Positions 1 through 6,587 of a stretch of DNA of 8,961 bases are shown here, one piece after another. The stretch spans positions 1 to 8,961 of the forward strand of contig CBDUZS010000085.1 in assembly GCA_965371785.1 (NCBI GenBank), read 5' to 3'. This stretch comes from CBDUZS01 sp965371785 (lineage in GTDB: Bacteria > Fermentibacterota > Fermentibacteria > Fermentibacterales > JCC-6). How positions within the stretch are numbered: position 1 is the stretch's first letter; each line of letters begins with the position of its first letter. The position numbers were made by a program, and so were the translations under genes. The notes beneath the pieces were generated by a model. That model worked only from the letters and a program-made list of their open reading frames with translations. It had not been told where the DNA came from and searched no databases.

Positions 1-1094
1 GTCGTGCTGTTGACGCTTGCCCTTCCCGTCCAGAAATCCGGGTGGTAATCGACGTCGTCGACACCGTACTCTCCCCAGACACCGTTGCCGCTGCTGTCCC
101 AGAGGTCGGCCCCGGGAGCCGTGTCGTTGTTATCACGGAAGTAGAGATCGACCAGCGGGTACGCGGTGTTACCGCCGTAGGAGATCTTCGCGTCTCTTCC
201 GGCTATAATGTTGTCGTCTCCCCAGATGAGCACGTATTCGACACCCTCTGTCTTGCAGTCGGTCAGGAATGCGCGGATCTCCTGTGGAAGGTCGACGCAG
301 GAGTACTGGCTCTGGATCCATGTGGTGGTGTAGACGTTGGTAGGGACACCCTTCCTCGTCTTCCACGTGGCCAGTGTGTTCGCGTATGACTCGTAGGTGG
401 GTGTTGCGATGATCACGTACTCTCCGTAGAGCAGATCTCTCGAAGGCACGATAATGGCGCCGGAATTGGATACATCGAGCGGGTTGACGACAGCCCTCCT
501 GGCGATTTCCTGCGATCTCATCTCACTCTGAAGAGACCGTCTGGCGATCGACTGGACCTCCGGGTCATGTTCGTATGACACCGTGATCGTAATGTTTTCG
601 ACTACCTCGAGGTTGCCCTGTAGCGGGTTCCATCTGACTGGATGGAATGTGAGCCAGGCCATTGGTATACCGAGAAGAACACTGGAGTTCTGGAGAATGA
701 TCTCCTCTCTCGGGAAGTAATCGCCGCTGGAGTAAACGAATTCGTCAGGTTCGGGCATGGGTATATCGGCTGAACCCATCAGAGAAAACGGAACCTGCTC
801 CGTTGCGGGCAGTACGTTGTACCTTCCCCTCAGGGAGGAATACGATACATCGACTACCGCTATTTCGTATGCCCGGCAGCCCGTTGGAAGCGCCACTCTC
901 AGATTGACTTGTGGCAGGGAAGGCAGGCCGACATCGGTTATGAGTGATGCTCCGGGGACGTGAACCATTGTATACGGACCCATTTCCTCCAGTTGTACGG
1001 AGGATGCTTCAAAGGGAATTGTGACCGTAAGCTCTCCTGCGGCTGCCGGGATGGCGGCGAGTATCAGGACGGCAATCAGGGCAAAAGATCTCAT
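1..1094 (-). CDS. Gingipain-family (peptidase C25) secreted cysteine protease precursor, N-terminal part only
   Basis: Reading the minus strand from the ATG at 1094-1092 gives 364 uninterrupted codons that leave the window at position 1. Residues 1-19 form a Sec signal peptide (a short basic start, then a hydrophobic stretch ending in AAAG). Residues about 20-175 look like the C25 propeptide region, with a 'GLPSLPQ' segment at 56-62 followed by beta-rich sequence. Residues about 224-364 look like the start of the C25 caspase-like domain: 'GEYVIIATPTYE', then 'LATWKTRKGV', 'EYVLIWGDDN' and 'DFWTGRASVN', matching the usual order of strands in gingipain-type domains. The catalytic His and Cys of this family come after this point, so activity cannot be judged here. 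The product is expected to be exported and activated by propeptide removal. A strong AAGGAGG ends five bases before the ATG and fixes the start. It is the last of three minus-strand genes, 138 bp below its neighbour, and may be transcribed separately. Assignment to the C25 family is fairly firm; substrate specificity is unknown. Confidence 0.85.
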   Translation of the reverse strand, partial: MRSFALIAVLILAAIPAAAGELTVTIPFEASSVQLEEMGPYTMVHVPGASLITDVGLPSLPQVNLRVALPTGCRAYEIAVVDVSYSSLRGRYNVLPATEQVPFSLMGSADIPMPEPDEFVYSSGDYFPREEIILQNSSVLLGIPMAWLTFHPVRWNPLQGNLEVVENITITVSYEHDPEVQSIARRSLQSEMRSQEIARRAVVNPLDVSNSGAIIVPSRDLLYGEYVIIATPTYESYANTLATWKTRKGVPTNVYTTTWIQSQYSCVDLPQEIRAFLTDCKTEGVEYVLIWGDDNIIAGRDAKISYGGNTAYPLVDLYFRDNNDTAPGADLWDSSGNGVWGEYGVDDVDYHPDFWTGRASVNST

Positions 1095-1099
1095 CGTAT

Positions 1100-1106
1100 C
1101 CTCCTT
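1100..1106 (-). promoter_or_regulatory. Strong Shine-Dalgarno of the C25 peptidase gene
   Basis: The minus strand reads AAGGAGG followed by ATACG and then ATG. This near-perfect anti-16S match at ideal spacing decides the start of the peptidase gene and shows that the signal peptide is really translated. Confidence 0.8.
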
Positions 1107-1156
1107 CATAACAGGCATGAAAAAACGAGTGTGTACACCCCTGCCTGGAATGCACA

Positions 1157-1184
1157 CCGTATATGAATACAAACTACTATACGG
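1157..1184. repeat. Inverted repeat (CCGTATA / TATACGG) in the 138-bp gap between minus-strand genes
   Basis: A perfect 7-bp inverted repeat lies at 1157-1163 and 1178-1184 with an AT-rich 14-bp spacer, inside the 1095-1232 gap. No T-run follows directly on the minus strand, so an operator or weak hairpin is as likely as a terminator. A six-T run on the minus strand (complement of 1120-1125) lies further down, after a poor hairpin with arms at 1129-1135 and 1151-1157. No convincing -35/-10 pair was found in this gap. Confidence 0.35.
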
Positions 1185-1232
1185 AAATAACTGCGGGGCA
1201 GTTCTGCGTCAATGGGAGAGTGAAGTGGTACG

Positions 1233-1871
1233 TTATCTCGGCATTGCCGAGACAAAAGCGGCAAGACCTTCGGCTGCCTCTGCCAGAGAAGAGGAATCGG
1301 ATGGAGTTATTACCGCGCTCCATAGTGGTCCCTCAGCGCCCTTGTACAGCTGAACAGAGACCGATGACGAGTCACCTGTCGCGGTGACGAACAGGTCTGT
1401 TCCGAAGAACTCACTCGCAAGGACAGCCTCCTCGGAAGCCGAACCGATTCCCAGGTTGAGAAGGTCGGGATACACCCTGATGAGTGTTTCCGGAAGCTGC
1501 GCCAGATACTCACGCAGAAACTCTGCGGACGATTCTCCAAGCGATGCCGGGAAGACGGATACCGCAAGAAAGAAAGGCTCATCCTCCCTGATGATCGTAT
1601 CCCAGTCCACACCGGTGACGCCGGTCGTCGGATCCGGAGGAATCACGTCAGCCGGTTCCGCGCTGATGGGGTCACCTTCAGGACCGGAGAAGACGTCGAG
1701 TAAGAGAATAGCGCCTATGAGAGCTGCTGCGCCCAGGGCAAGGTAAATATCGATGTTGTCATCGGTATCGCCTTCTTCACCGGAACCGCCTCCTGCGGCC
1801 CAGACTGTCGATGCCCCCGCCAGAGCGAGGATCGCAAGGAAAGTACTGAATGAATGCAAGGTTCTTTTCAT
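1233..1871 (-). CDS. Secreted or membrane-anchored protein of unknown function, 212 aa
   Basis: I do not recognise a named family. Residues 1-26 are a Sec signal peptide (MKRT start, hydrophobic core, then VWAA). A Gly/Asp/Glu-rich linker follows, then a clear transmembrane segment at about 42-61, so the mature protein may stay in the membrane. Residues 65-90 are a Pro/Asp-rich linker. Residues about 98-210 alternate strand and helix: a strand 'FFLAVSVFP', a long helix at 114-140, a helix at 146-156, then 'FGTDLFVTATGD' and 'SVSVQLYKGAEG', and a last helix. This order resembles the TolB N-terminal/LpoB-like fold found in envelope proteins, but that is only a fold-level guess. There is no lipobox Cys. 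AAGGA lies about ten bases before the ATG, slightly far. It starts 33 bp after the EF-G-like gene on the same strand, so co-transcription is likely. Its last codons contain a perfect hairpin sequence (1236-1252). Confidence 0.75.
   Translation of the reverse strand: MKRTLHSFSTFLAILALAGASTVWAAGGGSGEEGDTDDNIDIYLALGAAALIGAILLLDVFSGPEGDPISAEPADVIPPDPTTGVTGVDWDTIIREDEPFFLAVSVFPASLGESSAEFLREYLAQLPETLIRVYPDLLNLGIGSASEEAVLASEFFGTDLFVTATGDSSSVSVQLYKGAEGPLWSAVITPSDSSSLAEAAEGLAAFVSAMPR
1236..1252. repeat. Perfect 8-bp inverted repeat at the 3' end of the 212-aa gene
   Basis: TCTCGGCA and TGCCGAGA flank a single T, directly before the TAA stop on the minus strand. In RNA this would fold as a short GC-rich stem with a 3-nt loop. 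No U-run follows, so it is not a standard intrinsic terminator. It could protect the mRNA 3' end or be chance. Confidence 0.35.
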
Positions 1872-1904
1872 TTGTCTGCAGTCCTTTCCGGAGTGTTTGC
1901 GAAT

Positions 1905-3950
1905 CTAGTTCCCATCCTCGGAATCGGCAGCAATCCTGTCCTGGACATCACGGGGAACGGGTTCGTAGTACGCGAAGTTCTGCTGAAAGCTGCCTCTTGC
2001 CTGTGTGAGTGATTTCAGCGAATTCGAGTACTGGTACAGCTCCGCCTCTGGAACGAGAGCTTTGATGATCTGGAAGCTGCCCTCTGCTTCCATCCCCTGG
2101 ATCTTGCCTCTCCTGGAGTTGATGTCTCCCATCACATCTCCCATGTACTCCTCAGGTACGGTGATCTCGAGGTTCATGATGGGTTCGAGGAGTATCGGTC
2201 CTGCCTGCATCATGACCTCTTTGAAGCATTTTCTGGCCGCGAGCTTGAAAGCCATGTCCGAAGAATCAACGGAGTGTGAGGATCCGTCGTAGACAACAGC
2301 CTTCACATCGACGACCCTGCATCCCGATATGGGACCGTTTCCAAGTGTCTCATTGATACCCTTCTCGACAGCCGGGATGAACTTTGTAGGTATGGATGCG
2401 CCCACGACCTCACTCTTGAAGACGAAACCCTCCCCACGCGGCATTGGTTCCAGCCTGAGGAACACATGGCCGTACTGACCGCGCCCTCCAGATTGCTTCT
2501 TGTGTTTGTACGATCCACTTGCCGTCCTTGAAATGGTCTCGTGGTAAGCGATCCCCGGTTTGAATACTTCCGCTTCGACACCGACCATATCCTTGAGACG
2601 CTGAAGCATGACGGAGATGTGCTGGTCGCCCATGCCCGAAATGGTTGTCTGTCCGATCTCCAGTTCGTTCCTGACTACGAAGGTGGGGTCCATGGATGTG
2701 AGTTTGTGGAGTCCCGTTCCCATCTTGTCCTCGTCACCGCGTTTCCTGGGTGTAATGGCAACCCTGTAGACTGGCTGGGGAAGGGCAATAGACTCCAGAA
2801 CGACCGACTTCCCCTTCTCGGTAAGAGTCTGATTCGTAGACGTATGCCGTAGTTTCGCAACCGCCGCTACGTCTCCGGTCACGAGCCTGGAAGTGTCGAT
2901 CCTGTCCGCGCCGTTCACGTAGTAATAATTACCGAGTCTTTCCGATGTACTCTTCGAGGAGTTGACAACCTCTACCGATCCTTTGATGCCTCCTCTGATG
3001 ACTCTTATGTAGACCAGGTCTCCGACATGTTTGTCCAGGGAAGTGCTGAACGCTCTGGCAACGAAGGAACCCGATGGGTCCGGGAGGATCTCGCTGCCGC
3101 CGACAACGAGTTCCGGCTTGCGCTCGAGTGGAGAGGGCATGTACTCCGTGATCGCATCGAGCAGGTAGCCGGAACCGGCCGGGGGGATGGATACGCCGCA
3201 GAAGAGCAGGAAGAGATCCCTGTTCACCACAGCTGTCCTGATTCCCTTTTCAAGCTCATCCTGTGACAACGTGTCATTTGCAAAGAACGCCTCCAACAGC
3301 TCTTCATCTACCTCGGCGGCTTCCTCTATGAGTTGTGCCCTGTACGTATCGAAGTCATTTCGAGCACTGTCGGGAATATCCATCTCGCTGCCTTTTAGAT
3401 CGGTTGCCTTTCCTGAAATGACGTTGACAAGGCCTTTGAGAGAATCCTGTTCGATGATGGGAAATACTGCCGGAATGACATGTTTACTCAGATTCTCTCT
3501 TGCCTTATCGAGAACACGATGGAAATCCGAATTGTCCCTGTCGACACGGTTCACCCAGATCATGACCGGAATTCCAGCGTCTGAGGCGAAATTCCATGTC
3601 TTGAAGGAACCGACTTCGACACCGTCCGTTCCGTCGAGAACGAGAATCGCGCCATCGGATGCCGCGATGCTGCCGATGGTTTCACCATAGAAGTCGGCCA
3701 GGCCAGGCGTGTCCAGGAGGTTGATACGGCATCCGGACCATTCACAGATTCCCATGGACATGGACAGGCTGTGCTTCTTTTCCCTGCTCTCGGCAGAATG
3801 ATCGAAGATGCTCGAACCGTCATCGACAGCGCCCAGCCGTTCCGATCCTCCAGAGCGGAAGAGAAGGGCTTCGCACAGGCTTGTCTTGCCGACGGATCCA
3901 TGGCCAATGACTGCAACCGTCCTGAGTTCGTCCGAAGAATAATCCTTCAT
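1905..3950 (-). CDS. EF-G-like translational GTPase (EF-G paralogue)
   Basis: This 681-aa protein spans all five EF-G domains and is close to the usual EF-G length. The P-loop is at 16-24 (GHGSVGKTS), DTPG at 80-83, and the G4 motif is NRVD at 134-137, where canonical EF-G has NKxD. 'CGVS' near 251-254 and 'EYMPSP' at 269-274 close the G domain. Domain II is about 290-390 and domain III about 395-465. Domain IV carries 'KHKKQSGGRGQYG' at 482-494 and 'DGSSHSVDSSDMAF' at 555-568, keeping the tip His (H559). Domain V ends near 665 with 'NFAYYEPVP'. Three substitutions are notable: the switch-I 'RGITI' block is replaced by 'KKHSL', the catalytic His after DTPG is Leu (L84), and the G4 Lys is Arg. 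These point to a divergent paralogue, such as the EF-G-2/EF-G-like group, rather than the housekeeping factor, which normally sits in the str operon beside rpsL, rpsG and tuf. GGAG seven bases before the ATG supports the start. It probably heads an operon with the 212-aa gene. Confidence 0.92.
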   Translation of the reverse strand: MKDYSSDELRTVAVIGHGSVGKTSLCEALLFRSGGSERLGAVDDGSSIFDHSAESREKKHSLSMSMGICEWSGCRINLLDTPGLADFYGETIGSIAASDGAILVLDGTDGVEVGSFKTWNFASDAGIPVMIWVNRVDRDNSDFHRVLDKARENLSKHVIPAVFPIIEQDSLKGLVNVISGKATDLKGSEMDIPDSARNDFDTYRAQLIEEAAEVDEELLEAFFANDTLSQDELEKGIRTAVVNRDLFLLFCGVSIPPAGSGYLLDAITEYMPSPLERKPELVVGGSEILPDPSGSFVARAFSTSLDKHVGDLVYIRVIRGGIKGSVEVVNSSKSTSERLGNYYYVNGADRIDTSRLVTGDVAAVAKLRHTSTNQTLTEKGKSVVLESIALPQPVYRVAITPRKRGDEDKMGTGLHKLTSMDPTFVVRNELEIGQTTISGMGDQHISVMLQRLKDMVGVEAEVFKPGIAYHETISRTASGSYKHKKQSGGRGQYGHVFLRLEPMPRGEGFVFKSEVVGASIPTKFIPAVEKGINETLGNGPISGCRVVDVKAVVYDGSSHSVDSSDMAFKLAARKCFKEVMMQAGPILLEPIMNLEITVPEEYMGDVMGDINSRRGKIQGMEAEGSFQIIKALVPEAELYQYSNSLKSLTQARGSFQQNFAYYEPVPRDVQDRIAADSEDGN

Positions 3951-4076
3951 TTTTTCGCTCCAAATGTTATACTTTAATATATAGTGTTAATATGTAATAG
4001 TATTTCATGATCAGAGGCGTGATTTATTACCAACTTGTACCGGTACTGTCAACTGCGGGTCGGGTCTGGTCGAAAA
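3951..4076. promoter_or_regulatory. AT-rich divergent intergenic region, likely promoters for both flanking genes
   Basis: The EF-G-like gene leaves to the left and the zinc-ribbon gene to the right. About 3960-4010 is strikingly AT-rich against its surroundings and contains several -10-like hexamers on both strands, including TATACT and TATAGT on plus and TATATT and TATAAC on minus. No -35/-10 pair with good spacing stands out. If translation began at the TTG at 4035, this region would be about 40 bp shorter. Confidence 0.45.
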
Positions 4077-4466
4077 ATGGAAATGGAATTATCTGTAGGA
4101 TCTGATTTCCTGGATCATCCCCGGAATCGAAAGGAACCCGTGTCCTCAGCAAGGCTGCTCATACTGATAGTATCACTTGTGTTCCTTCTCGTAATAGTGA
4201 GACGGTTCATCGGAGCATGGTTCGGAGGAAGCACCAGAGAAGAGGAGTACAGGAAGCTCGAATCCGGGCATAAACGTGAAAACTCCGATACCGTGACGGG
4301 TGAATCTCCATCATGTCCGGAGTGCGGCAGCCCGACAGAACTTCACGAGTACCCTCACCTGAAGGTATGGAGATGTACTTCCTATCCTGATTGCAGAGGC
4401 TTTGTAAAGACACGAAAACCGTCCAGGCCGAAATTCGCTACCGACTGGGAGCGAAAGAAGAGTTAA
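4077..4466 (+). CDS. Membrane-anchored protein with a topoisomerase-type zinc ribbon
   Basis: This 129-aa protein starts at the ATG at 4077. The frame stays open to a TTG at 4035, but no Shine-Dalgarno sits at a good distance from that codon; the ATG itself has only a weak one. A short polar N-terminus precedes one transmembrane helix at about 26-42, then a charged linker at 50-78. The C-terminal module holds four cysteines as C80-x2-C83 and C100-x5-C106, with 'CPECGSP' and 'CTSYPDCRGF'. This is the pattern of the zinc ribbons at the C-terminus of bacterial DNA topoisomerase I, which bind nucleic acid or RNA polymerase. Here the module stands alone on a membrane anchor, so topoisomerase activity can be excluded. 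Orientation with the basic 'VRR' after the helix suggests a cytoplasmic ribbon. It precedes the oxidoreductase by 27 bp on the same strand, though no functional link is evident. Confidence 0.8.
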   Translation: MEMELSVGSDFLDHPRNRKEPVSSARLLILIVSLVFLLVIVRRFIGAWFGGSTREEEYRKLESGHKRENSDTVTGESPSCPECGSPTELHEYPHLKVWRCTSYPDCRGFVKTRKPSRPKFATDWERKKS

Positions 4467-4481
4467 CGATAACAAACCGAT

Positions 4482-4485
4482 GGAG
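4482..4485 (+). promoter_or_regulatory. Shine-Dalgarno GGAG that favours the GTG at 4494
   Basis: GGAG lies eight bases before GTG 4494. It overlaps the other possible GTG start at 4485 and so argues against it. An ATG at 4515 remains possible, with only a weak GAGA-type sequence upstream, and fits the short N-terminus of related proteins. Confidence 0.45.
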
Positions 4486-4493
4486 TGTTCACA

Positions 4494-6587
4494 GTGTCGA
4501 AAGAGAATGGCAGCATGAGAATAACCAGACATCCGGTCCTCGATCCCTTACCGGACGAATGGGTCTCTTTCAGCTTCAATGGAAGAGAGCTCCGTGGCAG
4601 AGCAGGCGAGGCGGTTTCGTCAGCCCTCTTCGCTTCCGGAATCCATGTGTTCGGTCACCATCATCGTGACGGAAGCCCTCAGGGAATTTTCTGCGCCAAC
4701 GGTCAATGTTCCCAGTGCGCCTTGATCATCGACGGCATTCCTGCCAAGAGCTGCATCGTCCCTCTGACCGAAGGGATGGTGATCACAAGCCTGGAAGGAC
4801 TTCCGGAACTGCCGGATCGCAGTTTCGCCCTCGAACTGGAGAAACCCTGTGTGATCGAGATAGATGCGCTCATTCTCGGGGCCGGTCCGTCGGGAATGGC
4901 TGCCGCAGTCGAGCTGGGCCGAGCGGGTATTGCCACGATTCTCGTCGATGACAAGGACAGACCTGGTGGAAAACTGGTCCTTCAGACCCACAAGTTCTTC
5001 GGCTCTGAGGAAGACTGTTATGCGGGAACGCGGGGAATCGAAATCGCAAAGCTCCTCTCAGCACAGATCGCCGAATTCCCCGAGGTGGATACATGGCTGG
5101 AGAGCATAGTACTCGGAGTCTTCAGCGACGGCACCGTTGGTATTCGACACCCCTCAGGATACAGGATCGTAAAACCTCGCTGCCTTCTCGTTGCTACCGG
5201 TGCGCGAGAGAAGTCTCTTCCGTTTCCCGGCTGTACCCTTCCCGGAGTCTACGGAGCGGGAGCCTTTCAGACCGAGGTCAACCGGGATCTGATTCGCTGT
5301 TCGGAACGGATCTTCGTCGTGGGAGGAGGTAACGTCGGGCTGATCGGGGCATACCATGCAATCCAGGCTGAAATGATCGTGGTCGGGCTTGCCGAAGCCA
5401 TGCCGGTATGTGGTGGATACAAGGTCCATGCTGACAAGATATTACGTCTTGGCGTCCCGATCTATACGAGACATACGGTTCTTGCCGCGCATGGCTCGGA
5501 ACATGTGGAATCCGTCACCATAGCAGAGGTTGACGACCTGTTCAGGCCGATTGCCGGAACGGAAAAGAGTTTCTTCATAGACACTCTCCTGATCGCCGTG
5601 GGTCTCGATCCGGTAAACGAGTTCTACGAGAAGGCTCGAAGTTTTGGAATGACCGCTCTGCTCGCCGGAGATGCAGAGGAGATTGCGGAAGCCAGTGCCG
5701 CAATGTTCTCGGGACGTATAAAAGGCCTGGAGATTGCCGGAATCCTGGGAACCGGAGGGATTTCCGTTCCCGGTGAACTCGCAGAGAAAGCGGAGATACT
5801 GAAGAGCCCTGGAGGCAGAACATTTCCTTATTCTGTTCCATCGGAGAGGGAGGGAGTCTTTCCTGTTCTTCACTGTGTACAGGAGATTCCATGTAATCCG
5901 TGCATGACATCATGTCCGATGGACCTGATTGGAACCGAAGATCACCCGATAATGGGGAATCCCGTATTCCATGGTGAATGCACTGGATGTCAGAGATGTG
6001 TAGCCATTTGCCCGGGGCTTGCCATCACCCTCGTAGACTTCAGGAAATCGAGCGAGTCCCCTGTCGTCACCGTTCCCTTCGAGCTTGGCGGGTTCCGTGT
6101 GGAAGAGGGAGAACTCCTGACGGTAACTGGAATCTCGGGTGAGGTTCTCGGCAGGGCGAAAGTACTCGGAATAAGGAAGACTGCCGGTTTTCCGAGAACA
6201 GGGCTGCTCAGGCTCGAAGCTCCTGCCGACATCGCGAGTGCAATTGCGGGCGTACGTGTTCAGCCTCCAGAAGTCACACTGCCCCATCCGTGTGCGTGGG
6301 AGATACCGCTGCCCGATTCGGCCGTGGTCTGTCGATGTGAGCGGGTTACTGCAGGAGAAGTACGTGAGCTTCTTCGGGCGGGCGTGTCCGACATGAATGA
6401 ACTCAAGGCTCTCACGAGGGCTGGATTCGGTGCATGCGGCGGAAAGACGTGCAGATCGATAATTGCCAGGCTCTGCAGGGAGGAGGGGTTGTCGGGTGAC
6501 AGCATTACCGACTTCACGGAAAGACCTCTCTTTGCGGAGACGGATCTGGGTTACTTCACCGGAACGGAACCTGACGATGAGCGTTAG
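4494..6587 (+). CDS. Multi-domain FAD/Fe-S oxidoreductase, large subunit of an amine or imino-acid dehydrogenase complex
   Basis: About 697 aa (GTG start; ATG 4515 would remove seven residues). Domains in order: an N-terminal [2Fe-2S] domain with C67-x4-C72-x2-C75-x11-C87; a pyridine-nucleotide-disulfide-type flavoprotein with the FAD motif GAGPSG at 129-134 and a second dinucleotide motif GGGNVG at 277-282; a ferredoxin-like segment with C461/C467/C470/C474 and a fully canonical C496-x2-C499-x2-C502-x3-C506-P; an unassigned beta-rich stretch at about 510-595; and a C-terminal BFD-like [2Fe-2S] domain with C613-x-C615 and C648-x4-C653. The order matches HcnA plus HcnB, or sarcosine/opine oxidase alpha subunits, with a ferredoxin inserted. 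These proteins take electrons from a DAO-family partner, and that partner is the next gene, overlapping by 11 bp. It is probably cytoplasmic, with no signal peptide. The true acceptor (NAD, ferredoxin or quinone) and substrate cannot be read from the sequence. Archaeal dye-linked proline dehydrogenase carries comparable modules on separate subunits. Confidence 0.88.
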   Translation: MSKENGSMRITRHPVLDPLPDEWVSFSFNGRELRGRAGEAVSSALFASGIHVFGHHHRDGSPQGIFCANGQCSQCALIIDGIPAKSCIVPLTEGMVITSLEGLPELPDRSFALELEKPCVIEIDALILGAGPSGMAAAVELGRAGIATILVDDKDRPGGKLVLQTHKFFGSEEDCYAGTRGIEIAKLLSAQIAEFPEVDTWLESIVLGVFSDGTVGIRHPSGYRIVKPRCLLVATGAREKSLPFPGCTLPGVYGAGAFQTEVNRDLIRCSERIFVVGGGNVGLIGAYHAIQAEMIVVGLAEAMPVCGGYKVHADKILRLGVPIYTRHTVLAAHGSEHVESVTIAEVDDLFRPIAGTEKSFFIDTLLIAVGLDPVNEFYEKARSFGMTALLAGDAEEIAEASAAMFSGRIKGLEIAGILGTGGISVPGELAEKAEILKSPGGRTFPYSVPSEREGVFPVLHCVQEIPCNPCMTSCPMDLIGTEDHPIMGNPVFHGECTGCQRCVAICPGLAITLVDFRKSSESPVVTVPFELGGFRVEEGELLTVTGISGEVLGRAKVLGIRKTAGFPRTGLLRLEAPADIASAIAGVRVQPPEVTLPHPCAWEIPLPDSAVVCRCERVTAGEVRELLRAGVSDMNELKALTRAGFGACGGKTCRSIIARLCREEGLSGDSITDFTERPLFAETDLGYFTGTEPDDER

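Noticed and set aside
42..389. 115-codon open frame on the plus strand
   Set aside because: It is antisense to the C25 peptidase frame, which has a signal peptide, a strong ribosome binding site and family motifs running through the same stretch.
1905..3950. Housekeeping EF-G (fusA of the str operon) or a Tet(M)-type protection protein
   Set aside because: The neighbours are not rpsL, rpsG or tuf, the switch and G4 residues are altered, and domain IV looks like EF-G rather than Tet(M).
4077..4466. DNA topoisomerase I fragment
   Set aside because: Only the C-terminal-type zinc ribbon is present, joined to a transmembrane helix in a gene with its own start and stop, so it is a separate protein and not a remnant.
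6463..6576. 38-codon upstream extension of the DAO-family gene
   Set aside because: It overlaps the coding end of the large subunit, is Arg-rich and would put the Rossmann FAD motif about 45 residues in; family members begin just before that motif.
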